Part shown: positions 8,489 to 17,091 of the stretch, in pieces | Numbering within the stretch: position 1 is the stretch's first letter | Layout of the letters: each line of letters begins with the position of its first letter | NCBI RefSeq assembly: GCF_004786095.1 | Contig: NZ_RHPJ01000001.1 | Location: 806,001-870,000, forward strand | Length of the DNA: 64,000 bases | Source of the DNA: Serinibacter arcticus | GTDB lineage: Bacteria > Actinomycetota > Actinomycetes > Actinomycetales > Beutenbergiaceae | Direction of reading: 5' to 3' | The notes under the pieces: model-generated | What the model was told of the DNA's origin: nothing | What the model saw: only the letters and a program-made list of their open reading frames with translations | The model's database searches: none | Program-made: the position numbers and the translations under genes

Positions 8489-9258
8489 CACCCCCACCCT
8501 CGCCCGGACCGCTCGGCGACCCGCACCAGTCGCCTGATCCACCACCGTCCCAGCAGCAGGAAGCCCGTGCCCGCGACCACGGCCAGGGCGGCCGGTCCGC
8601 CGGCAAGCACCGACCCGAGCGGGTCGGCGCCCATCCCCGCGCCGATGAGCAGGCTCGCCACGGGCAGCCAGACCAGCAGCCGCGCCGTCGCGGCCGGTCC
8701 CGCGAGGGCGCGCCGCCGGTCGGCGTCGGCGGCCTCGACCTCCGTGATGCCGTGCGCGCACTCGTCGAGGATCTCCGCCAGCGGCGTGCCGCACCGGTGC
8801 GCCAACCGGCACGCCACCACGACGGCGTCGGCGGCGGCCGAGGTCCCGACGCGCGTCACGAGCTCGCGCGGAACGCCGTCACCGTCGGAGCTGACGGCCG
8901 GATCGGACGTGGCGGCGCCGGGCGCGGGGGGCCCACCGTCGCCACCGCGTCCGAGAGCCCCGCGCCACGCCTCCTCGACGCTCGCCCCGGAGCGCAACCG
9001 GCTGGCCACCTGCGTGCACAGCACGCCGAGCGGCGCCTGACCGGCCGAGGCGGATCGTCGTCCGCGCCCGAACGACGAGGCCCTCCGTCGGCTCCGGTTC
9101 CGACGCCGACCCCCGCTCCACGACCGCAGACCTCCCGCTCCCACCCCCCGCCCCGGCCGGAGCAGCCAGCGGCGGTCCAGGAGCGCCGCCGCGAGCGCCA
9201 GGAGCACGGCCGCCACTCCGACGGCGACCCCACCGGCCACCGTGGGCAACCCGCTCAT
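8488..9258 (-). CDS. TadB-like type II secretion system F-domain membrane protein
   Basis: A 256-residue T2SSF-domain protein with one N-terminal span (about 6-28), a basic Arg/Ser/Gly-rich linker, the cytoplasmic F domain (about 75-190) and two C-terminal spans. It pairs with the TadC-like protein as the platform on which the TadA ATPase works. ATG 9258 is chosen because it overlaps the TadA stop by four bases (ATGA). The next in-frame ATG upstream would cut into tadA. Confidence 0.84.
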   Translation of the reverse strand: MSGLPTVAGGVAVGVAAVLLALAAALLDRRWLLRPGRGVGAGGLRSWSGGRRRNRSRRRASSFGRGRRSASAGQAPLGVLCTQVASRLRSGASVEEAWRGALGRGGDGGPPAPGAATSDPAVSSDGDGVPRELVTRVGTSAAADAVVVACRLAHRCGTPLAEILDECAHGITEVEAADADRRRALAGPAATARLLVWLPVASLLIGAGMGADPLGSVLAGGPAALAVVAGTGFLLLGRWWIRRLVRVAERSGRGWG

Positions 9259-10490
9259 CGCCGCCCCAGCTCCAGGCGCCGGGCGAGCACGTCCCACGCG
9301 GGTCCCACCTCGAGATCTCCCGCACCCGGCCCCCTGCCGTCGCGACGCTGCATCGCCAGCGGGGCCACGAGGGCCCCGTCGACACGCGCGAGCACCGCGA
9401 TCTGCGTGACCACGCGACGCCCGGGCAGCCGCGCGACGTGGATGACGGCGTCGAACGCGCTCACCGCCTGCGCCGCGACGGTGTCGGCGCCGAGACCGGC
9501 GAGCGATCCCAGCGCGACCAGGCGCGCCGGGACGTCCGTGGCGGCGTTGGCGTGGACCGTGGCCATCCCGCCGTCGTGCCCGGTGTTCAGCGCCATCAGC
9601 ACCTCGCGCACCTCACCGCCGCGGCACTCCCCCAGCACGAGCCGGTCCGGCCGCATCCGCATCGCCGCCCGCACGAGCTGCGCGAGGTCGACGGCGCCCG
9701 CCCCCTGCACGTTGGCCGCCCGGGACTGCAGGTGCACGACGTGCGGGTGGTCCGGCGCGAGCTCGCGGGTCTCCTCGATGCACACGATCCGCTCGGTCGC
9801 CGGCGCCTCGGCCAGCATCGCCGCGAGCAGCGTCGTCTTGCCGCTGCCGGTGCTGCCGCTGATGAGCAGGTTGGCGCGGACCGCGACGAGGGCGCGCAGC
9901 ACCAGCTCCCCCTGCTCGCCGACGCCGCCGCCGTCGCGCCAGTGACCCAGTCGGAGCGCGAGCGGACGGTGGCGGCGCAGCGAGACGCACGCGCCGCCCG
10001 CGGCCACGGGGGCGAGCACGGCGTGCAGCCGCGTGCCGTCGGGCAGCCGACCGTCGGCGATGGGGGCGGCGTCGTCGAGGCGCTGTCCGGCGGCCGCCGC
10101 GAGCCGGGCCGCGAGCGCCCGGACGTCACCGAAGCCCTCGGGACCCGGCACGGGTGCCCGCTCGAGGCCGTGTCCGCGGTCGACCCAGGCCTCGGTCGGC
10201 GAGTTCACCAGCACGTCCGTCACGTCCGGATCGGCCCAGAGGTGTCGCAGGAGCGCGCCGGTCCCGGCGATGTCGGCGACGGCGTCGGCCACGTCGCGAT
10301 GGACGCGCCGCACCCCGAGGACCGGGGCGGGCGGGAGCGACGGCGCCGACGCGCCCACCTCCCTCCCGCGTCCGGTCGCCGAGCCACCGGCGCCGCGCGG
10401 CAGGCCACGGACCGCCCCGACCACGGCGCCGCGATCGGGTGCGTCGGAGCGGGCGGCGACCGTGCGGCGGACGTGCGCCAGGAGGCTCAC
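9255..10490 (-). CDS. tadA: TadA/CpaF-type secretion ATPase
   Basis: A 411-residue VirB11/CpaF-family ATPase that powers assembly of the Tad-like pilus. Walker A is GSTGSGKTT, followed by the Asp box (CIEETRELAPDHPHVV), Walker B (RLVLGECRGGE) and the His box (HDGGMATVHANAA). The N-terminal domain carries the WADPDVTDVLVNSPTEAWV motif typical of CpaF proteins. It starts at GTG 10490, overlapping the stop of the upstream septum-site-like gene (GTGA). It is a cytoplasmic hexamer acting on the TadB/TadC platform. Confidence 0.93.
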   Translation of the reverse strand: MSLLAHVRRTVAARSDAPDRGAVVGAVRGLPRGAGGSATGRGREVGASAPSLPPAPVLGVRRVHRDVADAVADIAGTGALLRHLWADPDVTDVLVNSPTEAWVDRGHGLERAPVPGPEGFGDVRALAARLAAAAGQRLDDAAPIADGRLPDGTRLHAVLAPVAAGGACVSLRRHRPLALRLGHWRDGGGVGEQGELVLRALVAVRANLLISGSTGSGKTTLLAAMLAEAPATERIVCIEETRELAPDHPHVVHLQSRAANVQGAGAVDLAQLVRAAMRMRPDRLVLGECRGGEVREVLMALNTGHDGGMATVHANAATDVPARLVALGSLAGLGADTVAAQAVSAFDAVIHVARLPGRRVVTQIAVLARVDGALVAPLAMQRRDGRGPGAGDLEVGPAWDVLARRLELGRR

Positions 10491-11647
10491 ACGAGCCCCA
10501 GCTCGTCCGCCAGGGCCCGGACGGCGCGGGTCAGACCGGAGCGCCGACGCTCCCCCGGGCCGAGCCCGCGCGCGAGGTCGCCGCGCAGGGTCGGTGACCT
10601 CGGCAGCGCGGCCAGGAGCGGCAGCCCGCACCAGCGGGCGAGCTCCGCCGGATCGGCGATCGCGGCACCGGGGCTGCGACGGGCCGCCAGCCCGGTTCGC
10701 AGCCCGAGCGGCGCGAGGCGGCGGGCGAGCGCCGTGAGGCCGGCGGCCGCCACGGCGTCGGTCCCGGCCACGACCACCACCACGTCGCACTGGCGCAGCA
10801 GATCCGGTCCGGCGGTCCGGGGCAGGTCGACGACGACGACGCGGCACGCCCGCCGCGTCGACGCCAGCACACCGGAGACCGCGGCGCGGGTCGGCGCACC
10901 CCGGACGTCGCAGGCCAGGACGTGCACGCCCGCCCAGCGGGGCAGGTGGGCCACGAGCGTGTCGGCGGGGAACGGCCCGGCCTCCGCCGTGAGATCCGCC
11001 CACCGCGGGCCGGGCTCGTCCTCGATCCCGAGCATGACGTCGAGCCCGCCGGACAGGTCCACGAGCCCGGTCGAGCGCCCGCCCTCGCTCACCGCACGAG
11101 CCAGGAGCGCCGCGGTGACGCTCGCTCCGGCACCGCCGCCGACCCCGACCACGCCGATCGTGGTGGAGGCGATCGAGACCGCGCGGGCACTGATGGCGTC
11201 GGCCAGCTCACCGGCCTCGGCCGGCAGGTGGAAGGGGCGCTCGAGCGAACCGGGCGGTGCGGACGGGTCGGACCGTCCGGACACCGTCGCGCCGCCGCCG
11301 TGCACCTCCCGGGCGACGGCGACCACCCCGCTCCCCCACGACGGCGTCGCCACCCCGGCCGTCCGCGCCGCGGCGCCGTCGTCGAGGTGGACGTGCGCGG
11401 GCACGGGAGCGGCACCCGAGGGGCACAGGACGAGGTCGCCGTCGAGCCATTCGACGACCTCCCCGACGGCCGCGGCGAGCACGGGATCGTCCGACCGCAG
11501 CGCGACCACGAGACGCGCGACGGCGTGGGCCTGGGCGGTCCTCGAGGACCGCGAGGACCGCGAGGACCGCTGAGGTCGAGGGGCCCGAGCCGCGCGAGGA
11601 TCCTGCGCGCTCCGGGTGGTCGTGCTGGTCCGACGCGTCGTGGACAT
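10487..11647 (-). CDS. Septum-site-determining-like / CpaE-like ParA-family protein (Ssd, Rv3660c-type)
   Basis: A 386-residue protein heading the Tad-like operon. Its C-terminal half is a MinD/ParA fold with a deviant P-loop: the motif reads GGGAGAS (about residues 165-171) and lacks the signature lysines of normal MinD proteins. Actinobacterial Ssd/CpaE relatives share this change. The N-terminal half resembles a receiver-like domain. The family is thought to place the pilus machine at a cell site. The start is ATG 11647, with GGAGGTGA five bases upstream. The N-terminus carries a Ser-Ser-Arg triplet encoded by a 9-base tandem repeat (11544-11570). Confidence 0.8.
   Translation of the reverse strand: MSTTRRTSTTTRSAQDPRAARAPRPQRSSRSSRSSRTAQAHAVARLVVALRSDDPVLAAAVGEVVEWLDGDLVLCPSGAAPVPAHVHLDDGAAARTAGVATPSWGSGVVAVAREVHGGGATVSGRSDPSAPPGSLERPFHLPAEAGELADAISARAVSIASTTIGVVGVGGGAGASVTAALLARAVSEGGRSTGLVDLSGGLDVMLGIEDEPGPRWADLTAEAGPFPADTLVAHLPRWAGVHVLACDVRGAPTRAAVSGVLASTRRACRVVVVDLPRTAGPDLLRQCDVVVVVAGTDAVAAAGLTALARRLAPLGLRTGLAARRSPGAAIADPAELARWCGLPLLAALPRSPTLRGDLARGLGPGERRRSGLTRAVRALADELGLV
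11544..11570. repeat. Three perfect tandem copies of a 9-base unit inside ssd
   Basis: The unit GAGGACCGC occurs three times head to tail at 11544-11552, 11553-11561 and 11562-11570. On the coding strand it encodes Ser-Ser-Arg repeats in the disordered N-terminus of the Ssd-like protein, so copy-number change would keep the frame. Confidence 0.85.
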
Positions 11648-11820
11648 GGCGTCACCTCCGCCGCGATCGTCCCCGCCCGGCCCCGGTCTCGGTGCGGTCT
11701 GTGGACACCCCGCCGACCCCGCGACCGGTCCCGTTGCTGGGGACAGCCCACGCGACGGCGGGACCGGGGAAGGAGGGCGCGGCATACTGGCACCTCACGT
11801 CGGCGAGGAGCGGGACCCGG

Positions 11821-12885
11821 ATGACCACGAACGACGCGCACGACCCGACCCGGGTGACGGACGGCGGGAACGGTTCGACCTACGTCGGACCTGCCGCACC
11901 CGTCCCGCCGCGGTCCCGCGGTCGCGACCACCTCGCGGGCGCCGGGCTGGCGGTGCTCGGCACCGTCGTCGCACTGGCGGCCCTGGTGCTCGCGCTCGGT
12001 CGCCTCACCGCTCACGACGGCGCCGACGCCGTCGCGCTGCTCGCCGCGGTCCTCGCGGGCGGCGTGCTCGGCTCGGTCGCCTCCTGGGCCGGCCGCAGCG
12101 CCGCCGCCCCGGCCGTGGCCGCCGGGCTGTGGTCGGTGATCGGCGTCGTCGGGCTGCTGCCGGGGTCGCTGCCCGGCGACGTGACCCGCTACCTCCCCGA
12201 GGCGAGCATCGACGGCGTCTCCTCGCAGCTCCTCCTGGAGGCCCTCCTGACCTCCGGGGTGGTGCTCGCGATCGGCGTCACGTTCCTGGGCCTCGCGGTC
12301 GCCGCCTCCACCGCCCGCGGCCTCGGCCGGGCGTCCGAGCGGGCCGAGCAGCGCGCCCACGAGGGCGGTGCCGTCACCACCCCGCCGCGCCCGCGCATCC
12401 TCGGGCACATCGGTGCGGTCGTGCTCGGCGCGGTCGGGTCGGTGCTCGCCGTCGTGCTGCTGGAGGCGTTCATCGCCGAGTACGCGGTCGACGAGTCCCC
12501 GATCGACAGCGCACCGGTCGTCGTCGCCCTGACCGTGCTGCTCGTCGGCGCGTTCCTCCAGTCGTTCGCGGGGGGCTTCTCGAGCCTCGGCCCCGCCGTG
12601 GCCGGCGGGGTCTGGCTCGTCTCCGCCCTGTCCACGTTCCGCCAGGTGACGCCGGGGCCGGGCATCGTCGCCGAGAACGTCGGCCCGGTCCTGGCGGACC
12701 TCGGTGGGCTGCGGGTGCCGGAGGAGTCACTCCTCCAGGCGGGACCCGTCTGGGCGTTCGCACTGCTGCTGGTCGGTGGCGCCCTCGGTGTCCACCGCGC
12801 GCGCCGCGGCGGTCGCGCGGCGCAGCGCCAGGAGCTGCTGCACATCCGGTCGCAGGACGAGGCCTGGTCCGACAGCACCGGCTGA
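11821..12885 (+). CDS. Polytopic membrane protein of unknown function
   Basis: A 354-residue protein that I do not recognise. After a hydrophilic N-terminus (about 1-38) there are around six to seven membrane segments rich in Ala, Val, Leu and Gly, with a hydrophilic break at about 160-185. A short basic C-terminal tail follows. The start is ATG 11821, with GAGGAGCGGG upstream. It is divergent from the Tad-like operon and followed 71 bases later by another membrane protein on the same strand, which has its own Shine-Dalgarno site. The pair may act together, but nothing in the sequence says how. Confidence 0.6.
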   Translation: MTTNDAHDPTRVTDGGNGSTYVGPAAPVPPRSRGRDHLAGAGLAVLGTVVALAALVLALGRLTAHDGADAVALLAAVLAGGVLGSVASWAGRSAAAPAVAAGLWSVIGVVGLLPGSLPGDVTRYLPEASIDGVSSQLLLEALLTSGVVLAIGVTFLGLAVAASTARGLGRASERAEQRAHEGGAVTTPPRPRILGHIGAVVLGAVGSVLAVVLLEAFIAEYAVDESPIDSAPVVVALTVLLVGAFLQSFAGGFSSLGPAVAGGVWLVSALSTFRQVTPGPGIVAENVGPVLADLGGLRVPEESLLQAGPVWAFALLLVGGALGVHRARRGGRAAQRQELLHIRSQDEAWSDSTG

Positions 12886-12956
12886 CCGGCGCGCGTCCCC
12901 CGATCGCGCCCGTCATCGGCCTACCGTGGCGGCTGAGCCCCACGGAAGGACCTCCC

Positions 12957-14042
12957 ATGACCACCCCAGAGCAGCCCGACGACGCTCAGGACCCCGCCAC
13001 CGGTGCGGGACGCGGCCACTCGGCCCCCCGGCCGGTGCCCCCGCTGACCCCCGCGTCACGCCCGGAGTCCCCCGCGTCCGGTACCGACGCCGACCCCGAC
13101 GCGACCTCGGTAGCCCTCCCGCCCACGGCGGGTCGGGACGAGGACCGGACCGGTGCCCCCACGCGCGTCAGCGCGTTCCCCGCCTTCGGCCGGTCGCGCA
13201 ACGCCGAGCCCAGCGCCTCGAGCGGGTCGAGCGCTCCCGGTGCCGACCAGGACGACCGCACCCGCGCCCTGCCCACCGCGGCCGGTACCGATGGTGACGA
13301 CGACGGCGCGAACCCCACGACGACGACCCCCGTCGTCGCCCCCGGTCCCGCCGCGGAGGCCACGACGCGCATCCCGACGTCCGGAGCGTCCGGCACGTCC
13401 GGCACCACCCCGGCCGCCGAGGAGGCGGACGACGACGCCACCCGCGTCGTCCCGCTCGCCGACCCCGACGCCCTCGCCGGATCGACGAACGGCCGCCTCA
13501 GGGCCGGCTCCCGCGAGCCGCTGCCCGACGAGGACTGGGCCGCCGAGCCGACCAAGCGCGGCGGCACGCACGTCTGGGGCGTCCTCGGCATCCTGGTCGC
13601 GGCACCCGTGACGTGGTTCCTGCTGACCGACGGCGCGCTGCGGACGTTCTACGGGCTGCCGCCCGAGGCGCCCCTCAACCCCGCCGGCCTGCTGAGCCTG
13701 GCGGGTGGCCTCCTCGGCCTGGTGATCATCGCGGTCGTCACGCGCGTGACGAGCCTGGGCTCCTGGATCTGGGGCGGCGTCATCGCCCTGGCCGGCCTGG
13801 CGGCACTGGTCTTCCCGATCGCCGTCGACGACTTCCTGACGAGCTCGCGCGACAGCTTCCTCGCCGTGCACGAGGGCTTCGGCACCAACCTGCACGACTA
13901 CCTGACGGACACGGGCCGCTCCGGCGTCCTGCTGCTGTTCGGCCTCGTGCTGCTCCTCCTGGCGTTCGTCTCGCACGGTGCGCGCCGCAGCGGCCGGTAC
14001 GAGGGCCGGGTCAGGGCCGAGCGCGAGGCGCGCGGCCTGTAG
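12957..14042 (+). CDS. Membrane protein with long acidic disordered N-terminus
   Basis: A 361-residue protein. The first 200 residues are low-complexity, rich in Thr, Pro, Ala, Asp and Glu, with several TR(V/A/I)-type short motifs. The last 150 residues hold four membrane spans, with a loop containing DDFLTSSRDSFLAVHEGF. The start is ATG 12957 after GGAAGGA. I cannot assign a family or function. Proteins of this layout are common next to acs or Tad loci in Micrococcales, but that is recollection, not seen here. A perfect terminator hairpin follows the stop. Confidence 0.6.
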   Translation: MTTPEQPDDAQDPATGAGRGHSAPRPVPPLTPASRPESPASGTDADPDATSVALPPTAGRDEDRTGAPTRVSAFPAFGRSRNAEPSASSGSSAPGADQDDRTRALPTAAGTDGDDDGANPTTTTPVVAPGPAAEATTRIPTSGASGTSGTTPAAEEADDDATRVVPLADPDALAGSTNGRLRAGSREPLPDEDWAAEPTKRGGTHVWGVLGILVAAPVTWFLLTDGALRTFYGLPPEAPLNPAGLLSLAGGLLGLVIIAVVTRVTSLGSWIWGGVIALAGLAALVFPIAVDDFLTSSRDSFLAVHEGFGTNLHDYLTDTGRSGVLLLFGLVLLLLAFVSHGARRSGRYEGRVRAEREARGL

Positions 14043-14061
14043 CCCGCAGCCCTCGCGTGAT

Positions 14062-14106
14062 CGAGGGGCCCGTGACGTCGCCGAGCGCGACGACGCGGGC
14101 CCCTCG
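14062..14106 (+). terminator. Hairpin terminator after the 12957-14042 gene
   Basis: An 11-base perfect stem (14062-14072 with 14096-14106, CGAGGGGCCCG) encloses a loop with its own CGTCGC/GCGACG stem. It begins 20 bases after the stop codon. Confidence 0.75.
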
Positions 14107-14204
14107 TCGCATCCCGGACGTCTCGCGAACGGCCCGGCGCGGTGTCGGCGGCCGTGCGTAGAGTGGCCCGCGTCACATCAGCCTCACGTCAGTCGGAGTC
14201 AGCG

Positions 14205-16199
14205 ATGCCCGCAGAGCAGTCCTCCTCACCCGCCCTCGAGAACCTCTCGGAGGAGACGCGCACGTTCCCGCCGTCGGCCGAGTTCGCGGCCGCCGCGGTG
14301 GCCGGCGCCGACGTCTACGAGCGGGCCGCCGCCGACCGGCTGGGGTTCTGGGCGGAGCAGGCGCGCACCCTGGACTGGGAGACGCCGTTCACCACGGTGC
14401 TGGACGACTCCGCCGCCCCCCGCTACGGCTGGTTCACCGACGGCCGGCTCAACGCCGCGCACAACGCCGTCGACCGGCACGTCGCCGCAGGCCACGGCGA
14501 CCGCGTCGCCATCCTCTGGGAGGGCGAGGACGGCGAGTCACGCCGCGTCACCTACGCCGAGCTCGCCCAGGAGGTCGCACGGGCGGCGAACGCGCTCACC
14601 GCGCTCGGCGTCGGCACGGGCGACCGCGTCGCGATCTACCTCCCGATGGTTCCCGAGGCGGTCGTGGCGCTGCTCGCGTGCGCCCGCATCGGAGCCCCGC
14701 ACTCGGTCGTCTTCGGTGGCTTCTCCGCCGAGGCGCTGCACAGCCGCATCCTCGACGCCGAGGCCACCCTGGTCATCACGGCCGACGGCGGCTACCGACG
14801 CGGCGCGGCGAGCCCGCTCAAGCCCGCGGTGGACGACGCGCTGGCCAAGGGGGGCACCGCCGTCGAGCACGTGCTCGTGGTGCGCCGCACCGGCGGCGAG
14901 GTCGAGTGGACGCAGGGACGCGACGTCTGGTGGCACGACGTCGTGCCGCAGGCCTCGCCCGAGCACGAGCCGGTCTGGGTGGAGGCGGAGCACCCGCTGT
15001 TCATCCTCTACACCTCCGGCACCACCGGGAAGCCCAAGGGCATCTTCCACACCACGGGCGGCTACCTGACCCAGACGTCCTTCACCCACCGCGCGGTCTT
15101 CGACCTACAACCCGAGACCGACGTCTACTGGTGCACGGCCGACATCGGCTGGATCACCGGCCACAGCTACGTGGTCTACGGGCCGCTCCTGAACGGGGCC
15201 ACGCAGGTCATCTACGAGGGCACGCCGGACACGCCGCACCGCGGCCGGTGGTGGGAGATCGTGCAGAAGTACGGCGTCACCATCCTCTACACGGCGCCGA
15301 CGGCGATCCGCACCTGCATGAAGTGGGGCGAGGACCTCCCCGCCGGGTTCGACCTGTCCACGCTGCGCGTGCTCGGCAGCGTCGGGGAGCCCATCAACCC
15401 CGAGGCGTGGATGTGGTACCGCCGCGTCATCGGCGGCGACCGCACGCCGATCGTCGACACGTGGTGGCAGACCGAGACCGGCGCCATCATGATCTCGCCC
15501 CTGCCCGGCGTGACCGCGGCCAAGCCCGGATCGGCCCAGGTGCCGCTGCCCGGGATCGTCGCCGAGGTGCTGGACGACGCCGGCGCCCCCGTCGACCACG
15601 GGCAGGGCGGCTACCTGGCGATCACCGAGCCGTGGCCCGCCATGCTGCGCGGCATCTGGGGCGACGAGCAGCGGTTCGCCGACACCTACTGGTCCCGCTT
15701 CCCCGGCACCTACTTCGCGGGCGACGGCGCCAAGCGGGACGCCGACGGCGACATCTGGCTGCTCGGCCGCGTCGACGACGTCATGAACGTCTCGGGCCAC
15801 CGCCTGTCGACGACGGAGATCGAGTCCGCGCTCGTCTCCCACCCGTGGGTGGCCGAGGCCGCCGTGGTCGGCGCCGCCGACGAGACGACCGGTCAGGCCG
15901 TCGTCGCGTTCGTCATCCTGCGCGGCGGCGAGGAGGTCGTCGACCGCCCCGAGGGTGAGGACGCCGACGAGCGGGTCGTCGCGACGCTGCGCGCGCACGT
16001 CGGGACGACCATCGGCCCCATCGCCAAGCCGCGCTCGATCCTCGTGGTGGCCGAGCTGCCCAAGACCCGCTCGGGCAAGATCATGCGGCGCCTGCTGCGC
16101 GACGTCGCCGAGAACCGCGACGTCGGGGACGTCACGACGTTGGCGGACTCCGGCGTGATGGGGCTGATCCAGCAGGGGATGGCCAAGCCGAGCGAGTAG
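14205..16199 (+). CDS. acs: Acetyl-CoA synthetase (AMP-forming)
   Basis: A 664-residue enzyme making acetyl-CoA from acetate, ATP and CoA through acetyl-AMP. The AMP-binding signature YTSGTTGKPKG is at 269-279. The A8-type hinge and GRVDDVMNVSGHR motif lie near 525-540. The C-terminal PKTRSGKIMRR contains Lys625, the lysine acetylated by Pat-type enzymes in the family to switch activity off. The WWQTETG motif is also present. Length fits Acs (about 650). The start is ATG 14205 with a weak GGAG upstream; a TAGAGT box about 40 bases upstream may be its -10. It stands alone as a single gene. Confidence 0.96.
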   Translation: MPAEQSSSPALENLSEETRTFPPSAEFAAAAVAGADVYERAAADRLGFWAEQARTLDWETPFTTVLDDSAAPRYGWFTDGRLNAAHNAVDRHVAAGHGDRVAILWEGEDGESRRVTYAELAQEVARAANALTALGVGTGDRVAIYLPMVPEAVVALLACARIGAPHSVVFGGFSAEALHSRILDAEATLVITADGGYRRGAASPLKPAVDDALAKGGTAVEHVLVVRRTGGEVEWTQGRDVWWHDVVPQASPEHEPVWVEAEHPLFILYTSGTTGKPKGIFHTTGGYLTQTSFTHRAVFDLQPETDVYWCTADIGWITGHSYVVYGPLLNGATQVIYEGTPDTPHRGRWWEIVQKYGVTILYTAPTAIRTCMKWGEDLPAGFDLSTLRVLGSVGEPINPEAWMWYRRVIGGDRTPIVDTWWQTETGAIMISPLPGVTAAKPGSAQVPLPGIVAEVLDDAGAPVDHGQGGYLAITEPWPAMLRGIWGDEQRFADTYWSRFPGTYFAGDGAKRDADGDIWLLGRVDDVMNVSGHRLSTTEIESALVSHPWVAEAAVVGAADETTGQAVVAFVILRGGEEVVDRPEGEDADERVVATLRAHVGTTIGPIAKPRSILVVAELPKTRSGKIMRRLLRDVAENRDVGDVTTLADSGVMGLIQQGMAKPSE

Positions 16200-16229
16200 G
16201 CCGGACCGGGCCGGCGCTCGGCGGGCGGG

Positions 16230-17078
16230 CTACGCCGTCGCGCGCCCGGCCGGGCTCGCGGCCAGCACGACGCAGCCCGCGAGCGCCACGACCACGGCGC
16301 CGACCAGCACCGGTCCCCACCCGGGCCGCACGCCGTCACCCAGCACGAGGACGCCGATCACGGACGGCACCACCACCTCGACCACCGAGACGGTGGCCGC
16401 CGCGACGGCGACGCTCCCGCGCTCCAGCGCCCGGATGTTGCCGACGACGCCGACCGCACCCCCGAGCACGACCACCGCCGCGACGGGGTGCAGCACCGCA
16501 CCCAGCAGGCTCCCGTCCGTGACGGCGGTGCGCGCCCCGATCGCCACCAGCGAGAACCCGAGCCCGGCCAGCAGGGCCAGGAGCCAGGCCGGCCCGCGGC
16601 GATAGGCCAGCACGGCCACCACGGCGAGCGCCACCGCGAGCACGATCAGCACCGCGACGAAGGATCCGCCGGGCGCCCGGGGCTCCTCCCGGCCCGCCGA
16701 CCCGGCCACCGCCACGAGACCGGCCAGCACGACCAGCGCGCCGCCGGCGTCGCGACGTCGCAGGTGGACGCCGGGCAGCACGCGCGGCGCCCCGAGCACG
16801 GCGATCACGACGGACGCCGCGACGATCGTCTGGACGAGGAACAGCGGCGCCGAGGCGTAGGCGACGAGCGAGACGAGGAACGCCCCGCCGTCGGCCACCA
16901 GGCCGACGACCACGAGCGGCTGCAGGAACGCTCCCAGGCCCTCGGCCCTGCGGCTGCCGGCGGCCTGAAGCAGCGTGGCGACGCCGTACAGAACGCACGC
17001 GACGAGGGCGAGCCCCAGCCCGAGCCCGAGGGCCGACCCCGTGTCGGGTCCCAGTCCGGACCCCTGTCCCGGTCCCAC
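16230..17078 (-). CDS. DMT-superfamily transporter (EamA-like)
   Basis: A 282-residue membrane protein with about ten hydrophobic segments in two halves, the drug/metabolite transporter pattern. The first half has an LVACVLYGVATLLQAAG start, seen in actinobacterial DMT proteins. The GTG start at 17078 lies 13 bases after the stop of the lysyltransferase gene on the same strand, so the two are likely cotranscribed. The substrate is unknown. Confidence 0.72.
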   Translation of the reverse strand: MGPGQGSGLGPDTGSALGLGLGLALVACVLYGVATLLQAAGSRRAEGLGAFLQPLVVVGLVADGGAFLVSLVAYASAPLFLVQTIVAASVVIAVLGAPRVLPGVHLRRRDAGGALVVLAGLVAVAGSAGREEPRAPGGSFVAVLIVLAVALAVVAVLAYRRGPAWLLALLAGLGFSLVAIGARTAVTDGSLLGAVLHPVAAVVVLGGAVGVVGNIRALERGSVAVAAATVSVVEVVVPSVIGVLVLGDGVRPGWGPVLVGAVVVALAGCVVLAASPAGRATA

Positions 17079-17091
17079 CTCGCCCGCCCCC

